Shown: positions 8,056 to 15,906, numbered from the stretch's first letter. The stretch is DNA of 64,000 nt from Lentibacter algarum (GCF_018860975.1 NZ_JAHKQI010000005.1:248001-312000), one strand, 5' to 3'. Made by a program: numbers and translations. Notes: a model not told the origin generated them from the sequence alone.

Positions 8056-9065
8056 TGGGTGCGCGGCCAGTCAGAATAGCGATCAACGGCTTTGGGCGCA
8101 TTGGCCGGTCGTTGTTGCGGATGTTGCAGAATACCCGGGCAGACGAGGGCTTTGAGGTTGTACTGATCAACGATATCGCGCCGCTTGAGAGCTGTGCCTA
8201 TCTGTTTGCCTATGACAGCGTGTTCGGCCCTTACCCCGGTGAAGTGAGCCATAGTGAGGGTGAGCTGCGTGTTGACGGGCGGGCCTTTGCTTTTCACGGC
8301 GTGGCCGACATCGGGAAGCTCGATCTGAGCCAAGTCGATGTGCTGCTGGAGTGCACTGGCGCTGCCGGCAACCGCGCGGTGGCGATGCGCGGGCTTGAGG
8401 CAGGAGCGAAGGCGGTGCTGATCTCCGGCCCTTCGGAGGCCGCCGACAAGACTGTGGTGCTGGGCGCGAATGATGCCGAAATCGCTGATCACAAGATTAT
8501 CTCGAATGCCAGCTGCACGACAAATGCGCTGGCTCCGTTGCTCAGGCTTCTGGATGAAGAATGGGGCGTCGTGAGCGGGCATATGACGACGGTGCATTGC
8601 TACACAGGCAGCCAGCCAACGATCGACAAGCCGCGTGGTGACTTGGTGCGATCGCGCGCGGCGGCGCTGTCGATGGTGCCAACGACCACAAGTGCGGCGC
8701 GGATGATTGGCGAGGTGCTGCCAGCGCTTGCAGGGCGGATCGAGGCGCGCGCAGTGCGGGTGCCGACAGCGAGCGTTTCAGCGATTGATCTGGCGTTGCA
8801 ACTGCGTGAAACCGCAAGCGTCGAGGCTGTGAACGTAGCGCTTGAAGCCGCGGCAAAGAGCCCGCTGACTGGCGATTTGTTCGGCTACATCACGGCTCCG
8901 CTTGTTTCTACAGACCTGCGGATGCGACCCGAGAGCATTATCATGTCGGGGCGTGAAACCAGCGTGTCGGTTGGCGGGTTGTTGCGAGTTTTCGGCTGGT
9001 ATGACAACGAATGGGGGTTCTCCAACCGGATGCTGGATATGGCCGCGATGATGGCGGCGCGCTGA
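8055..9065 (+). CDS. gap: Type I glyceraldehyde-3-phosphate dehydrogenase
   Basis: A protein of 336 residues. The N-terminus VRIAINGFGRIGRSLLRML is the NAD-binding Rossmann motif and forces the GTG start at 8055, which has GGAGG nine bases upstream. The catalytic Cys (about residue 154) lies in SNASCTTNALAPLL, and the C-terminus has YDNEWGFSNRMLDM. The Asp in LINDI favours NAD over NADP. It oxidises glyceraldehyde-3-phosphate to 1,3-bisphosphoglycerate. A sister activity on erythrose-4-phosphate cannot be excluded, because the expected KYDSTHG is replaced by AYDSVFGPYPGEV. The chromosome probably has another gap gene beside pgk; none is seen here. Confidence 0.85.
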   Translation: MGARPVRIAINGFGRIGRSLLRMLQNTRADEGFEVVLINDIAPLESCAYLFAYDSVFGPYPGEVSHSEGELRVDGRAFAFHGVADIGKLDLSQVDVLLECTGAAGNRAVAMRGLEAGAKAVLISGPSEAADKTVVLGANDAEIADHKIISNASCTTNALAPLLRLLDEEWGVVSGHMTTVHCYTGSQPTIDKPRGDLVRSRAAALSMVPTTTSAARMIGEVLPALAGRIEARAVRVPTASVSAIDLALQLRETASVEAVNVALEAAAKSPLTGDLFGYITAPLVSTDLRMRPESIIMSGRETSVSVGGLLRVFGWYDNEWGFSNRMLDMAAMMAAR

Positions 9066-9154
9066 TTATCTCGACTGGTTTGAAACAGCTCTTGGCAATT
9101 CGCGGGTGCAAGCCCGCCCAGTTTGCGCCAGAGTAACGCAAAAGGAGAGCACAA

Positions 9155-9511
9155 ATGGCTGGCTACTTGACGACACATGTTCTGGACACCGCGACAGGAA
9201 ACCCTGCGGCGGGAATGACGATTGTGCTCTATGCGATCGAGGGCGAAGCGCGCCGCAAGATTGTTGAGATGCAAACCAACAGTGACGGCCGCACGGACAG
9301 CCCGATTTTGCCCGAGGGTGATTTTGCGACAGGGTGTTACGAACTGCTGTTTCACGCGGGGGACTACCTGCGCGCCACGGGGCAAGCGGGGGCTGATCCG
9401 CTGTTCCTTGATCAAGTGCCGCTGCGCTTCGGGATGTCAGACCCTGACGCGCATTACCATGTTCCGCTGTTGCTCTCGCCGTTCGGGTATTCGACGTACC
9501 GGGGGAGCTAG
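9155..9511 (+). CDS. uraH: 5-hydroxyisourate hydrolase (transthyretin-like)
   Basis: A protein of 118 residues, the usual length of the family, starting at ATG 9155 behind AAGGAG. It hydrolyses 5-hydroxyisourate, the product of urate oxidation, to OHCU. Visible hallmarks are the N-terminal [14 protein letters not shown] with the catalytic His, a central [10 protein letters not shown], and the C-terminal [19 protein letters not shown] ending in the diagnostic YRGS. No signal peptide is present, so it acts in the cytoplasm. It begins the purine region of this window. OHCU decarboxylase, the next enzyme, is not encoded within the window. Confidence 0.92.
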   Translation: MAGYLTTHVLDTATGNPAAGMTIVLYAIEGEARRKIVEMQTNSDGRTDSPILPEGDFATGCYELLFHAGDYLRATGQAGADPLFLDQVPLRFGMSDPDAHYHVPLLLSPFGYSTYRGS

Positions 9512-9540
9512 GGCTCCTGTTTCTGAGAGGATTGCGAAGC

Positions 9541-10413
9541 ATGAGAAACGCCGACACATTGAGGCTTGTCTTTACCGTCTTTGTTGCTGTGACCTTTGTT
9601 GTTTTTGGCGACACAGCCGGAAAGCTGCTTACGTCTGGCGGTGTTGATCCATTTATTGTTGCTTGGTCTCGCTTTGGGTTGGCGGCGATTTTCTTGCTGC
9701 CTTTCAGTGGCCTTAGCAGAGCCGAGCTTAAGCAGTTCGCTGACTGGCGTGTTCTTTTGCGCGGGGCCTGCATCACCTGTGGTATTGTCAGCATCCTGAC
9801 AGCACTGAAAACCGAACCTATAGCCAATGTGTTCGGCGCGTTTTTTGTCGGGCCCGTGGTTGCCTATGTTCTGGCGATTGTGTTTCTCGGAGAAAAGCCT
9901 TCGCCCCTGCGCACCGCGCTTTTGGGGCTTGGCTTTTTTGGAGTGATGCTGATTGTAAAACCGGGGTTTGGCGGAACTTTTGGAATCGTGTTTGCCCTTA
10001 TTGCCGGCGTATTTTACGGCTGTTTCCTTGTCATGACACGCGCTCTTGCGGGGGCATACAGGCCACGATTTTTGCTAATCTCGCAGCTCTTGATCGGCTC
10101 GGTGTTGTTGACACCGTTTGGCCTGAGCGCCGAGGTGCCGGCGTTTGGGCTCAACATTTGTTTGTTGATCGCAGTGAGCGTGCTTGGGTCGGCAGTGGGC
10201 AATTTTTTGTTGGTTCTTGCCAGCAAAACTGCCGAAGCAAGCCTGATCGCACCGCTGGTTTACAGTCAGCTGATCTCGGCCACGGTTGTGGGCGTTCTGG
10301 TGTTCGGAGACTGGCCTGACGCCTATTCGCTGTTTGGACTGATCCTGATTGCGGCCTCTGGAGCGGGGTCACTTGCTGTGAACCATTTTGCTACCCGGGC
10401 AAGCGTAAGTTAA
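9541..10413 (+). CDS. EamA/DMT family transporter
   Basis: A protein of 290 residues with about ten hydrophobic segments in two repeats, typical of drug/metabolite transporters with a duplicated EamA domain (second repeat from about residue 145). The ATG at 9541 has GAGAGG ten bases upstream; the in-frame TTG at 9532 is less likely. VFGAFFVGPVVAYVLAIVFLGEKPS is the conserved end of the first repeat, seen here as the FLGEKPS block. It follows hiuH by 29 bp and probably shares its transcript, so a purine breakdown intermediate is a plausible substrate. That is inference, since family members carry very diverse solutes. Confidence 0.8.
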   Translation: MRNADTLRLVFTVFVAVTFVVFGDTAGKLLTSGGVDPFIVAWSRFGLAAIFLLPFSGLSRAELKQFADWRVLLRGACITCGIVSILTALKTEPIANVFGAFFVGPVVAYVLAIVFLGEKPSPLRTALLGLGFFGVMLIVKPGFGGTFGIVFALIAGVFYGCFLVMTRALAGAYRPRFLLISQLLIGSVLLTPFGLSAEVPAFGLNICLLIAVSVLGSAVGNFLLVLASKTAEASLIAPLVYSQLISATVVGVLVFGDWPDAYSLFGLILIAASGAGSLAVNHFATRASVS

Positions 10414-10421
10414 CCGGGCAA

Positions 10422-10438
10422 CCTAAAGCAGCTTTAGG
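10422..10438. terminator. Short hairpin between convergent transporter and LysR genes
   Basis: CCTAAAG and CTTTAGG form a perfect 7-bp stem around a 3-base loop, in the 34-bp gap between two convergent stops. There is no strong T-run on either strand, so it may be only a weak bidirectional terminator. Confidence 0.4.
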
Positions 10439-10447
10439 CTAGGCCGT

Positions 10448-11356
10448 TCACATTTCACGGATTTTTGCAGTAATGTCTTGAGCAATAAAATCAGTGAACA
10501 GCCGCGTTTTCGGGTCTTGGCCTTTGCGGTGTGAGTAGAGTGCTCCGAGTTGGACGGGGAGGGGGGGTGTGCTTTCCAGCACCGGCACCAGCGCGCCAGT
10601 GGTGAGGTGCTCGGCGACTTCAAAGCGGGGCTTGAGGATGATGCCGTGGCCTTCGAGCGCCCAAGTTGTGAGAACATCGCCGTCGTCGCTTTCATACGGC
10701 CCAGTTACGGGAACACGGTGTAGGCCTTCAGAGGTTTGCAAAGGCCACTGAAACTCCGGCGCGCCGGGGTAGCGCAGGTTGAGGCAGTCGTGTGTGCTGT
10801 CTGTTAGCTGGGCGGCGCTTGTCGGGGCTCCGCGTGAAGCTATATAGGTTGGCGCGGCGCAAAGCAGGCGTTCGCAATCGGCAATCTTGCGCATTTTGAG
10901 GGTGCTGTCTTCGGGCGTGCCAAGAAAGAAGGCGATATCAAGCCCCTCGGAGGTGAGATCAAGCTTGCGATCAGACAGGCGCAGGCGGATGTTGATTTTG
11001 GGGTAGAGCAGTTTGAAGGCAGGCACTTGCGGGGCGATGAAGCGGCGCCCAAGCCCTAGTGGAGCGGCGACATAGATCGTTCCGCGCGGCTCACCTGTGA
11101 CAGAGTTAACAGCGCTCTCGGCTTCCTCAACTGCGTCGAGCACGCGTTGCGCACCCTCGTAGAAGATACGGCCTTGTTCTGTCGGGCCGAGCTTGCGGGT
11201 GGTGCGCTGAAACAGCCGCACACCGAGGCGCTCCTCAAGCTGCGCAATGCGCGACGAGGCAACGGCAGGGGAAATGCGCTGGTCACGCGCAGCGGCAGAC
11301 ATGGAGCCAAGTTCAAACACGCGGATGAATGTTTTGAGGTTTTCAAAATACGACAT
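10448..11356 (-). CDS. LysR family transcriptional regulator next to puuD
   Basis: A protein of 302 residues when started at the ATG whose complement is 11354-11356. The N-terminal helix-turn-helix reads LGSMSAAARDQRISPAVASS, followed by the wing/linker RLGVRLFQRTTRKL and a substrate-binding domain from about residue 90. It belongs to the CrgA-like group with a PRGTIYVAAPLGLG start to the effector domain. It is divergent from puuD with inverted repeats in between, so regulation of puuD, perhaps by urate or a related purine, is the natural inference. It is clearly a paralogue of the LysR protein at 14924-15820. Confidence 0.85.
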   Translation of the reverse strand: MSYFENLKTFIRVFELGSMSAAARDQRISPAVASSRIAQLEERLGVRLFQRTTRKLGPTEQGRIFYEGAQRVLDAVEEAESAVNSVTGEPRGTIYVAAPLGLGRRFIAPQVPAFKLLYPKINIRLRLSDRKLDLTSEGLDIAFFLGTPEDSTLKMRKIADCERLLCAAPTYIASRGAPTSAAQLTDSTHDCLNLRYPGAPEFQWPLQTSEGLHRVPVTGPYESDDGDVLTTWALEGHGIILKPRFEVAEHLTTGALVPVLESTPPLPVQLGALYSHRKGQDPKTRLFTDFIAQDITAKIREM

Positions 11357-11361
11357 GGGGC

Positions 11362-11400
11362 TCACTTTAATGATTTTTTTGAAAGTGATGGGAAACTTTC
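11362..11400. promoter_or_regulatory. Overlapping inverted repeats between lysR and puuD (candidate LysR operator)
   Basis: TCACTTT (11362-11368) and AAAGTGA (11382-11388) are perfect 7-bp arms with 13-base spacing. The second arm overlaps another dyad, GAAAGT (11381-11386) and ACTTTC (11395-11400). They begin six bases upstream of the lysR start codon and lie 60-100 bp upstream of puuD, the usual place for a LysR binding site. Confidence 0.5.
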
Positions 11401-11460
11401 GGGTATTCAAGGGAAAATCGAACAGGCATAGTCTGGGGTGAAACACACGAGGACATAGTC

Positions 11461-12711
11461 ATGGGCGAATTGGTTGCAACTGAGTCATTGCTGATCTGGG
11501 ATTGGTTGGCGTTTGCCGTACGCTGGCTGCATGTGATCACCGCGATCGCCTGGATCGGCTCTTCGTTCTACTTCATCGCGCTTGATTTGGGCCTGCGCCG
11601 TGATGGCGACGACTTAGGTGATGCTGACGGTGACGAATGGCAGGTGCATGGCGGCGGTTTTTACCACATCCGCAAGTATCTTGTTGCCCCCGCCGAAATG
11701 CCCGAGCACCTGACTTGGTTCAAATGGGAGAGCTACTGGACGTGGCTTTCCGGCTTTGCGATGCTGATGATCGTTTACTGGTTTGGCGGGGAGCTTTACC
11801 TGCTTGACCAGAGCAAGACCGACCTTGCTTTGTGGCAAGGTGTGTTGATCTCCGGGCTTTCGCTGGTGATCGGGTGGGTTGTCTATGACTTCCTGTGCAA
11901 AAGCCCACTCGGTGAGAACCCGACCATGCTGATGCTCTTGCTCTTTGTGCTGCTCGTGGTGATGGGCTATTGCTACACGCTGGTCTTTACGGGCCGTGCG
12001 ATGATGCTGCATCTGGGTGCGTTTACCGCGACGATCATGACCGCGAATGTGGCGCATGTGATCATGCCCAACCAGCGCATCGTGGTGGCCGACCTCAAGG
12101 CGGGCCGCAAGCCCGACCCGAAGTATGGCAAGATCGCCAAGCTGCGCTCTACCCATAACAACTATCTGACTTTGCCAGTGATCTTCCTGATGCTGAGCAA
12201 CCACTACCCGCTGGCTTTTGCCTCGCAGTATAACTGGGTTATCGCGGCGCTGGTGTTCCTGATGGGCGTCACCATCCGGCATTACTTCAATTCGATGCAT
12301 GCGCGCAAAGGCAAACCGAGCTGGACGATCGCCGTGACGGTGCTGCTGTTCTTTGTGATCATCTGGCTGAGCAAAGCACCGCTTGAGCAGCTTTCGCTTG
12401 AGGACGAGGAGGCCCGCGCGTTGACGCCGCAAGAGCAGGTATTTGCCAGCGCTGACGGCTTTGAGGATGTCACCGACATCGTGCTGGGCCGTTGCTCGAT
12501 GTGTCATTCGCGCGAGCCGTTTTATGACGGTATCCGTATCGCGCCCAAGAACGTGCTGCTGGAGACGCCCTCGGAAATTGCCAAGCACGCCACCCAGATC
12601 TATCTGCATGCGGGGCGCACTGTTGCCATGCCGCCGGCGAATGTGACCTTTATCGAGCCGGAGGAACGCGCTGCTATTCGGGCGTGGTTTGAGGCTGCAC
12701 AGCGCGGATAG
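11461..12711 (+). CDS. puuD: Membrane-bound urate oxidase with C-terminal cytochrome c domain
   Basis: A protein of 416 residues beginning at ATG 11461 after GAGGA. The first 300 or so residues have about eight membrane helices and match the urate oxidase N-terminal family (AIAWIGSSFYFIALDLGLR, VHGGGFYHIRKYLVAPAEMP, FKWESYWTWLSGFAML). The soluble C-terminal part is a cytochrome c domain with the heme-binding CSMCH at about residues 345-349 and AMPPANVTF supplying the likely methionine ligand. PuuD oxidises urate to 5-hydroxyisourate and passes electrons to the cytochrome rather than to oxygen directly. It therefore replaces soluble uricase, which is not seen in the window, and links xdhABC to hiuH. 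Confidence 0.92.
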   Translation: MGELVATESLLIWDWLAFAVRWLHVITAIAWIGSSFYFIALDLGLRRDGDDLGDADGDEWQVHGGGFYHIRKYLVAPAEMPEHLTWFKWESYWTWLSGFAMLMIVYWFGGELYLLDQSKTDLALWQGVLISGLSLVIGWVVYDFLCKSPLGENPTMLMLLLFVLLVVMGYCYTLVFTGRAMMLHLGAFTATIMTANVAHVIMPNQRIVVADLKAGRKPDPKYGKIAKLRSTHNNYLTLPVIFLMLSNHYPLAFASQYNWVIAALVFLMGVTIRHYFNSMHARKGKPSWTIAVTVLLFFVIIWLSKAPLEQLSLEDEEARALTPQEQVFASADGFEDVTDIVLGRCSMCHSREPFYDGIRIAPKNVLLETPSEIAKHATQIYLHAGRTVAMPPANVTFIEPEERAAIRAWFEAAQRG

Positions 12712-12755
12712 GCGGAGGCCTGCCGAGCAAACCCCTGAAAACAAGCCATATTTCG

Positions 12756-12885
12756 CTAGGGGGAAAGCAATATCGCGGTTCCCCTAGGGGGCGGTGCGAT
12801 TGCCAGACACACTGTATGCGCTTGTTGGGGCGATTCTTTGTTTGTCAAAGTTGTCCAAAATTGCTGATTTCTGCCAGCGCCCCAA
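12756..12885 (+). promoter_or_regulatory. Structured upstream region of the Hint-domain gene
   Basis: This 200-bp spacer holds three nested or serial dyads. CTAGGGGGAA (12756-12765) pairs with TTCCCCTAG (12779-12787) with one bulged base. TTGGGGCG (12825-12832) and CGCCCCAA (12878-12885) are perfect 8-bp arms, and between them CTTTG and CAAAG form a small hairpin around TTTGT. The region ends 27 bp before the start codon. Whether it acts as DNA operators or as an mRNA leader is unknown. Confidence 0.4.
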
Positions 12886-12912
12886 GTGAGCTTGCCTTAG
12901 GGGGGCAAGATA

Positions 12913-14490
12913 ATGGTTGCTGCTAGCGAACTTACGATCGACACAAATGCTTCGGCTTTGGCTATGGCCGATGCAATGTTTGGAAACGGGGTCAGCGTTA
13001 CCTCGGCCACATACACAGGTGCCAACAACGCGTCCGGCGTTTATAGCAACGGGCAGAGCACCTCGCCGAATGTGCTGCCTTCCGACAGCGGTGTTATCTT
13101 GTCGACGGGCGATGCGCGCGACTTTACCAACAGCACAGGGCAAGCCAACCAAGCGGCAAATACCTCAGGCAACAACGGGCTGGCGGGCGACGCTGATTTG
13201 ACAGCGGTAGCAGGGCAGCAAACATTTGATGCCGCCGTTTTCGAGGCTGTGTTTGTGCCCGAAGGCGATGAGCTGACTATGCAGATCATCTTTAGCTCGG
13301 AGGAATATCTCGAGTATGTGAACTCGGGTTTCAACGACGCGACAGCGATTTGGGTGAACGGCGTTCAGGCCGAGCTGACGGTTGGCGACGGCGACATTAC
13401 GATTAACAATATCAACGATGGCTCAAACGAGAACCTCTATGTTGATAACCCCGCAGCAAGCAGCCCCTTCAACACCGAGATGGACGGGTTTACCGTGACG
13501 CTGACGCTAAAAGCGCCGGTTGTGGCCGGACAGGAAAACACCATCAAGATCGGCATCGCGGACGGGGGTGACAGTGTTTATGACAGCAACCTGCTGATCA
13601 TCGGTGACAGCATCCAGACTGTGCTGATCGCTGACGATGATTTTGTCGAGACGGTCCCCTTTGGCAGTGAAACGATCGACATTCTAGCCAATGATGAGAG
13701 CTCTACAGGCGGCACGCTGACCATCACCCAGATCAACGGGATGGACGTGAGCGCCGGTGATGAAGTGACGCTGGCGACGGGTGAGACTGTATTACTCAAC
13801 GCTGACGGAACCATCACAGTAACCGCGGATGCGGACGTTGATACAAACACATTTTCTTATGAGGTGACCGACGAAGACGGCAACACCGACACTGCTTTTG
13901 TGACCGTCGACACAGTGCCGTGCTTTACGGCAGGAACGATGATCCGGACGATGTATGGAGATATGCCAGTCGAGGACTTGCGTGTTGGCGACCGTGTGAT
14001 CACCCGCGACGACGGCACGCAGGTCTTGCGCTGGGTTGGCAAGAAGACTGTCGCGGCGATGGGTGATTTCGCACCGGTATTGATACGTGCAGGCACGTTT
14101 GGCGCACATGGAGACCTGAGCGTTTCGCCGCAGCACCGTGTTTTGGTGCGCGGGCCGATGGCCGAGTTAAACGCGGACGGCAGCGAGTTGCTTGCCTCGG
14201 CACAGATGCTTGCGGAAGCAGGGCTTGCCGAAGTTGTCGAGAGCGACAGGGACGTGACTTACTATCACCTGCTGTTTGACCGTCATCAACTGTTGTGGGC
14301 CAACGGGCTTGAGGCGGAAAGCTACTTCCCTTCCGACAGCACGCTGGATGCGTTCAGCGAGAAGGCGCGCGAGGAGATTTACGTCTTGTTTCCCGAGCTG
14401 CGCAACCATGGTGAGACAGCTTACGGCGGTGTTGCGCGGCGGGTTGCGCGCTGGTTTGAGACACGCAGCATGGCGTCGTGGTTTCAGTGA
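12913..14490 (+). CDS. Choice-of-anchor L domain / Hint domain secreted protein
   Basis: A protein of 525 residues in three parts. Residues 1-235 form a choice-of-anchor L domain, with VLPSDSGVILSTGDARDF and the family-typical IIFSSEEYLEYVNSGFNDA. Residues 240-335 form a cadherin-like or VCBS-like beta domain with an ILANDESS segment. Residues 337-480 are a Hint domain starting CFTAGTMIRTMYGDMPVEDL and containing the conserved SPQHRVLVRG. Hint domains carry autoprocessing chemistry in inteins and hedgehog proteins. No Sec signal peptide is present, so export by a type I system is likely, as for other roseobacter Hint proteins. It splits puuD from the xdh genes and its acidic surface protein composition differs from its neighbours. 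Confidence 0.8.
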   Translation: MVAASELTIDTNASALAMADAMFGNGVSVTSATYTGANNASGVYSNGQSTSPNVLPSDSGVILSTGDARDFTNSTGQANQAANTSGNNGLAGDADLTAVAGQQTFDAAVFEAVFVPEGDELTMQIIFSSEEYLEYVNSGFNDATAIWVNGVQAELTVGDGDITINNINDGSNENLYVDNPAASSPFNTEMDGFTVTLTLKAPVVAGQENTIKIGIADGGDSVYDSNLLIIGDSIQTVLIADDDFVETVPFGSETIDILANDESSTGGTLTITQINGMDVSAGDEVTLATGETVLLNADGTITVTADADVDTNTFSYEVTDEDGNTDTAFVTVDTVPCFTAGTMIRTMYGDMPVEDLRVGDRVITRDDGTQVLRWVGKKTVAAMGDFAPVLIRAGTFGAHGDLSVSPQHRVLVRGPMAELNADGSELLASAQMLAEAGLAEVVESDRDVTYYHLLFDRHQLLWANGLEAESYFPSDSTLDAFSEKAREEIYVLFPELRNHGETAYGGVARRVARWFETRSMASWFQ

Positions 14491-14511
14491 CTTTTGTTTT
14501 CTGGCATGACG

Positions 14512-14542
14512 CTGTAAGTTTCCCATAACGGGAAGCTTTAGG
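14512..14542 (+). promoter_or_regulatory. CueR-type promoter/operator upstream of cueR
   Basis: The dyad TTCCC-ATAAC-GGGAA (14520-14534) sits in a 19-bp gap between a possible -35 (CTGTAA, 14512-14517) and -10 (TTTAGG, 14537-14542). MerR-family activators bind such a dyad inside an overlong 19-bp spacer. Transcription would begin very close to the ATG at 14553, so the message may be almost leaderless. Confidence 0.5.
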
Positions 14543-14552
14543 GTGATGTTCT

Positions 14553-14936
14553 ATGAAGATTTCAACAGCAGCCGAGGCGGCAGGCCTGCCGGTGAAGACC
14601 GTGCGCTACTACGCTGACATCGGGTTGGTAAAGCCGCAGGGGCGCACGCAAGCGGGCTATCGCGACTATGACGATGTGGCGCTGCGCAAGCTGTCGTTTG
14701 TGGGCCGTGCGCGCGCGCTTGGCTTTTCTATAGTCCAGTGCCGTGAGTTGCTGGGGCTATATGAAAACACCGAACGCAGCAGCGCCGAAGTGCGCCAGAT
14801 TGCGCAAGCGCGGCTTGAGGACATTCGTGCCAAGCAACGCGAATTGCAGTTGTTGCACGACGAGCTGCAAGGGCTTGTCGGGGCTTGCAAGGGCGATGCA
14901 CGGCCTGACTGCCCGATCCTTGATTACTTGAGCTGA
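14553..14936 (+). CDS. cueR: MerR family copper(I)-responsive regulator
   Basis: A protein of 127 residues. The MerR DNA-binding domain opens MKISTAAEAAGLPVKTVRYY, followed by a dimerisation helix. The metal loop is CKGDARPDC, giving Cys112 and Cys120, and Ser77 is also present; these are the positions that define E. coli CueR and its choice of monovalent copper, silver or gold. CueR bends the overlong spacer of copper efflux promoters to switch them on. No copper ATPase or chaperone gene is in the neighbourhood, so the targets lie elsewhere apart from its own promoter. The 3' end overlaps the convergent lysR gene by 13 bp. Confidence 0.88.
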   Translation: MKISTAAEAAGLPVKTVRYYADIGLVKPQGRTQAGYRDYDDVALRKLSFVGRARALGFSIVQCRELLGLYENTERSSAEVRQIAQARLEDIRAKQRELQLLHDELQGLVGACKGDARPDCPILDYLS

Positions 14937-15820
14937 GGTTTTAGCGCGTCGAGCATGTGGTCGATGAACAGGCTGATCTTCGGATCTTGCAACTTGCGGT
15001 GCGGATAGAGGCAAACAAAAGGCGTCGGCATGGGCGGGGTGTCGGGCAAAACCTCAACCAAAGCACCGGATTGCAGATGCGCTTCCAGTTCGATTCGCGG
15101 TTTGTTGATGATGCCTTGTTCTGCAAGTGCCCAAGCTGTGAGCACATCGCCTGTATCGGCGTCAAAGCGGCCACGCAGGTTAAGTTTTTTTGGCCCGCTG
15201 TCTGTCTGCAATGTCCAGAAATACTCGGGCGAGCGCGGAAAACGCAGCAGCAGGCAATTGTGCTTTGAGAGGTCTTCGGGTGTCTTGGGCGTGCCGTGCT
15301 TTGCCAGATAACCCGGTGCCGCTGCCAGCATACGCGGGCAGTCGGCTATTTTGCGTTGTTTGAAGTTGCTGTCGGGTAGTTCGCCGAGCACGAAAGCGGC
15401 ATCAAGCCTGTCATCGAGCATGTCGATGCGCCTGTCGGTGAGCCTGAGTTGCACTTGCACTTCGGGGTGCTCATCGCTGAAAGCAGGAACAAGCGGCGCG
15501 ATCATGCGTTGCCCTAAACCCAAGGGCGCGCTGACCCTGAGAACACCGCGGGGCTGGCCGGAGAACCCCGCAAGAACGGCTTCGGCGTCATCCAGTGCGG
15601 CGATCACTTTGCAGGCGTGATCATAAAACAGCTCGCCTGCTTCGGTGGTGCGCAGTTTACGGGTGGTTCTGTCAAACAGCCGCAGTCCGAGGCGCTTTTC
15701 CAGTTCCTTGATGCGGTTGGAGGCAACGGCAGGTGTCAGCCGTAAGTCACGCCCGCCTGATGTGATCGATCCAAGCTCGACAACCCGCACAAACACTTTG
15801 ATCGACTCGACATAAGGCAT
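14924..15820 (-). CDS. LysR family transcriptional regulator divergent from xdhA
   Basis: A protein of 298 residues with an N-terminal helix-turn-helix (LGSITSGGRDLRLTPAVASN), linker LGLRLFDRTTRKLR, and effector domain beginning PRGVLRVSAPLGLG. It aligns end to end with the LysR protein at 10448-11356, sharing APLGLG, KIADC, GDVLT-WAL and the final HRK-QDPK segment, so the two arose by duplication. Its start codon is 120 bp from that of xdhA on the other strand, which makes xdhABC the likely target. Roseobacter xanthine dehydrogenase operons commonly have such a regulator. The effector is unknown; a purine is the obvious guess. Confidence 0.85.
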   Translation of the reverse strand: MPYVESIKVFVRVVELGSITSGGRDLRLTPAVASNRIKELEKRLGLRLFDRTTRKLRTTEAGELFYDHACKVIAALDDAEAVLAGFSGQPRGVLRVSAPLGLGQRMIAPLVPAFSDEHPEVQVQLRLTDRRIDMLDDRLDAAFVLGELPDSNFKQRKIADCPRMLAAAPGYLAKHGTPKTPEDLSKHNCLLLRFPRSPEYFWTLQTDSGPKKLNLRGRFDADTGDVLTAWALAEQGIINKPRIELEAHLQSGALVEVLPDTPPMPTPFVCLYPHRKLQDPKISLFIDHMLDALKPQLK

Positions 15821-15835
15821 TTGTTTTCCTCCTGC

Positions 15836-15852
15836 TTGTGGATTTTATACAA
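15836..15852. promoter_or_regulatory. LysR-type half-site dyad between lysR and xdhA
   Basis: TTGT (15836-15839) and ACAA (15849-15852) are separated by nine bases and contain the T-N11-A core that LysR regulators often bind. The dyad starts 16 bp upstream of the lysR start codon. Such a short motif is weak evidence alone; its position supports it. Confidence 0.35.
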
Positions 15853-15906
15853 ATCATTGAAAGTGTCCAAGCAATCCCGTGGTTTTTGTGAAAGCCGAGG
15901 AGGATT

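Noticed and set aside
11614-12744. Long minus-strand frame of 376 codons
   Set aside because: It is antisense to puuD; its His- and Gln-rich composition is that of a shadow frame.
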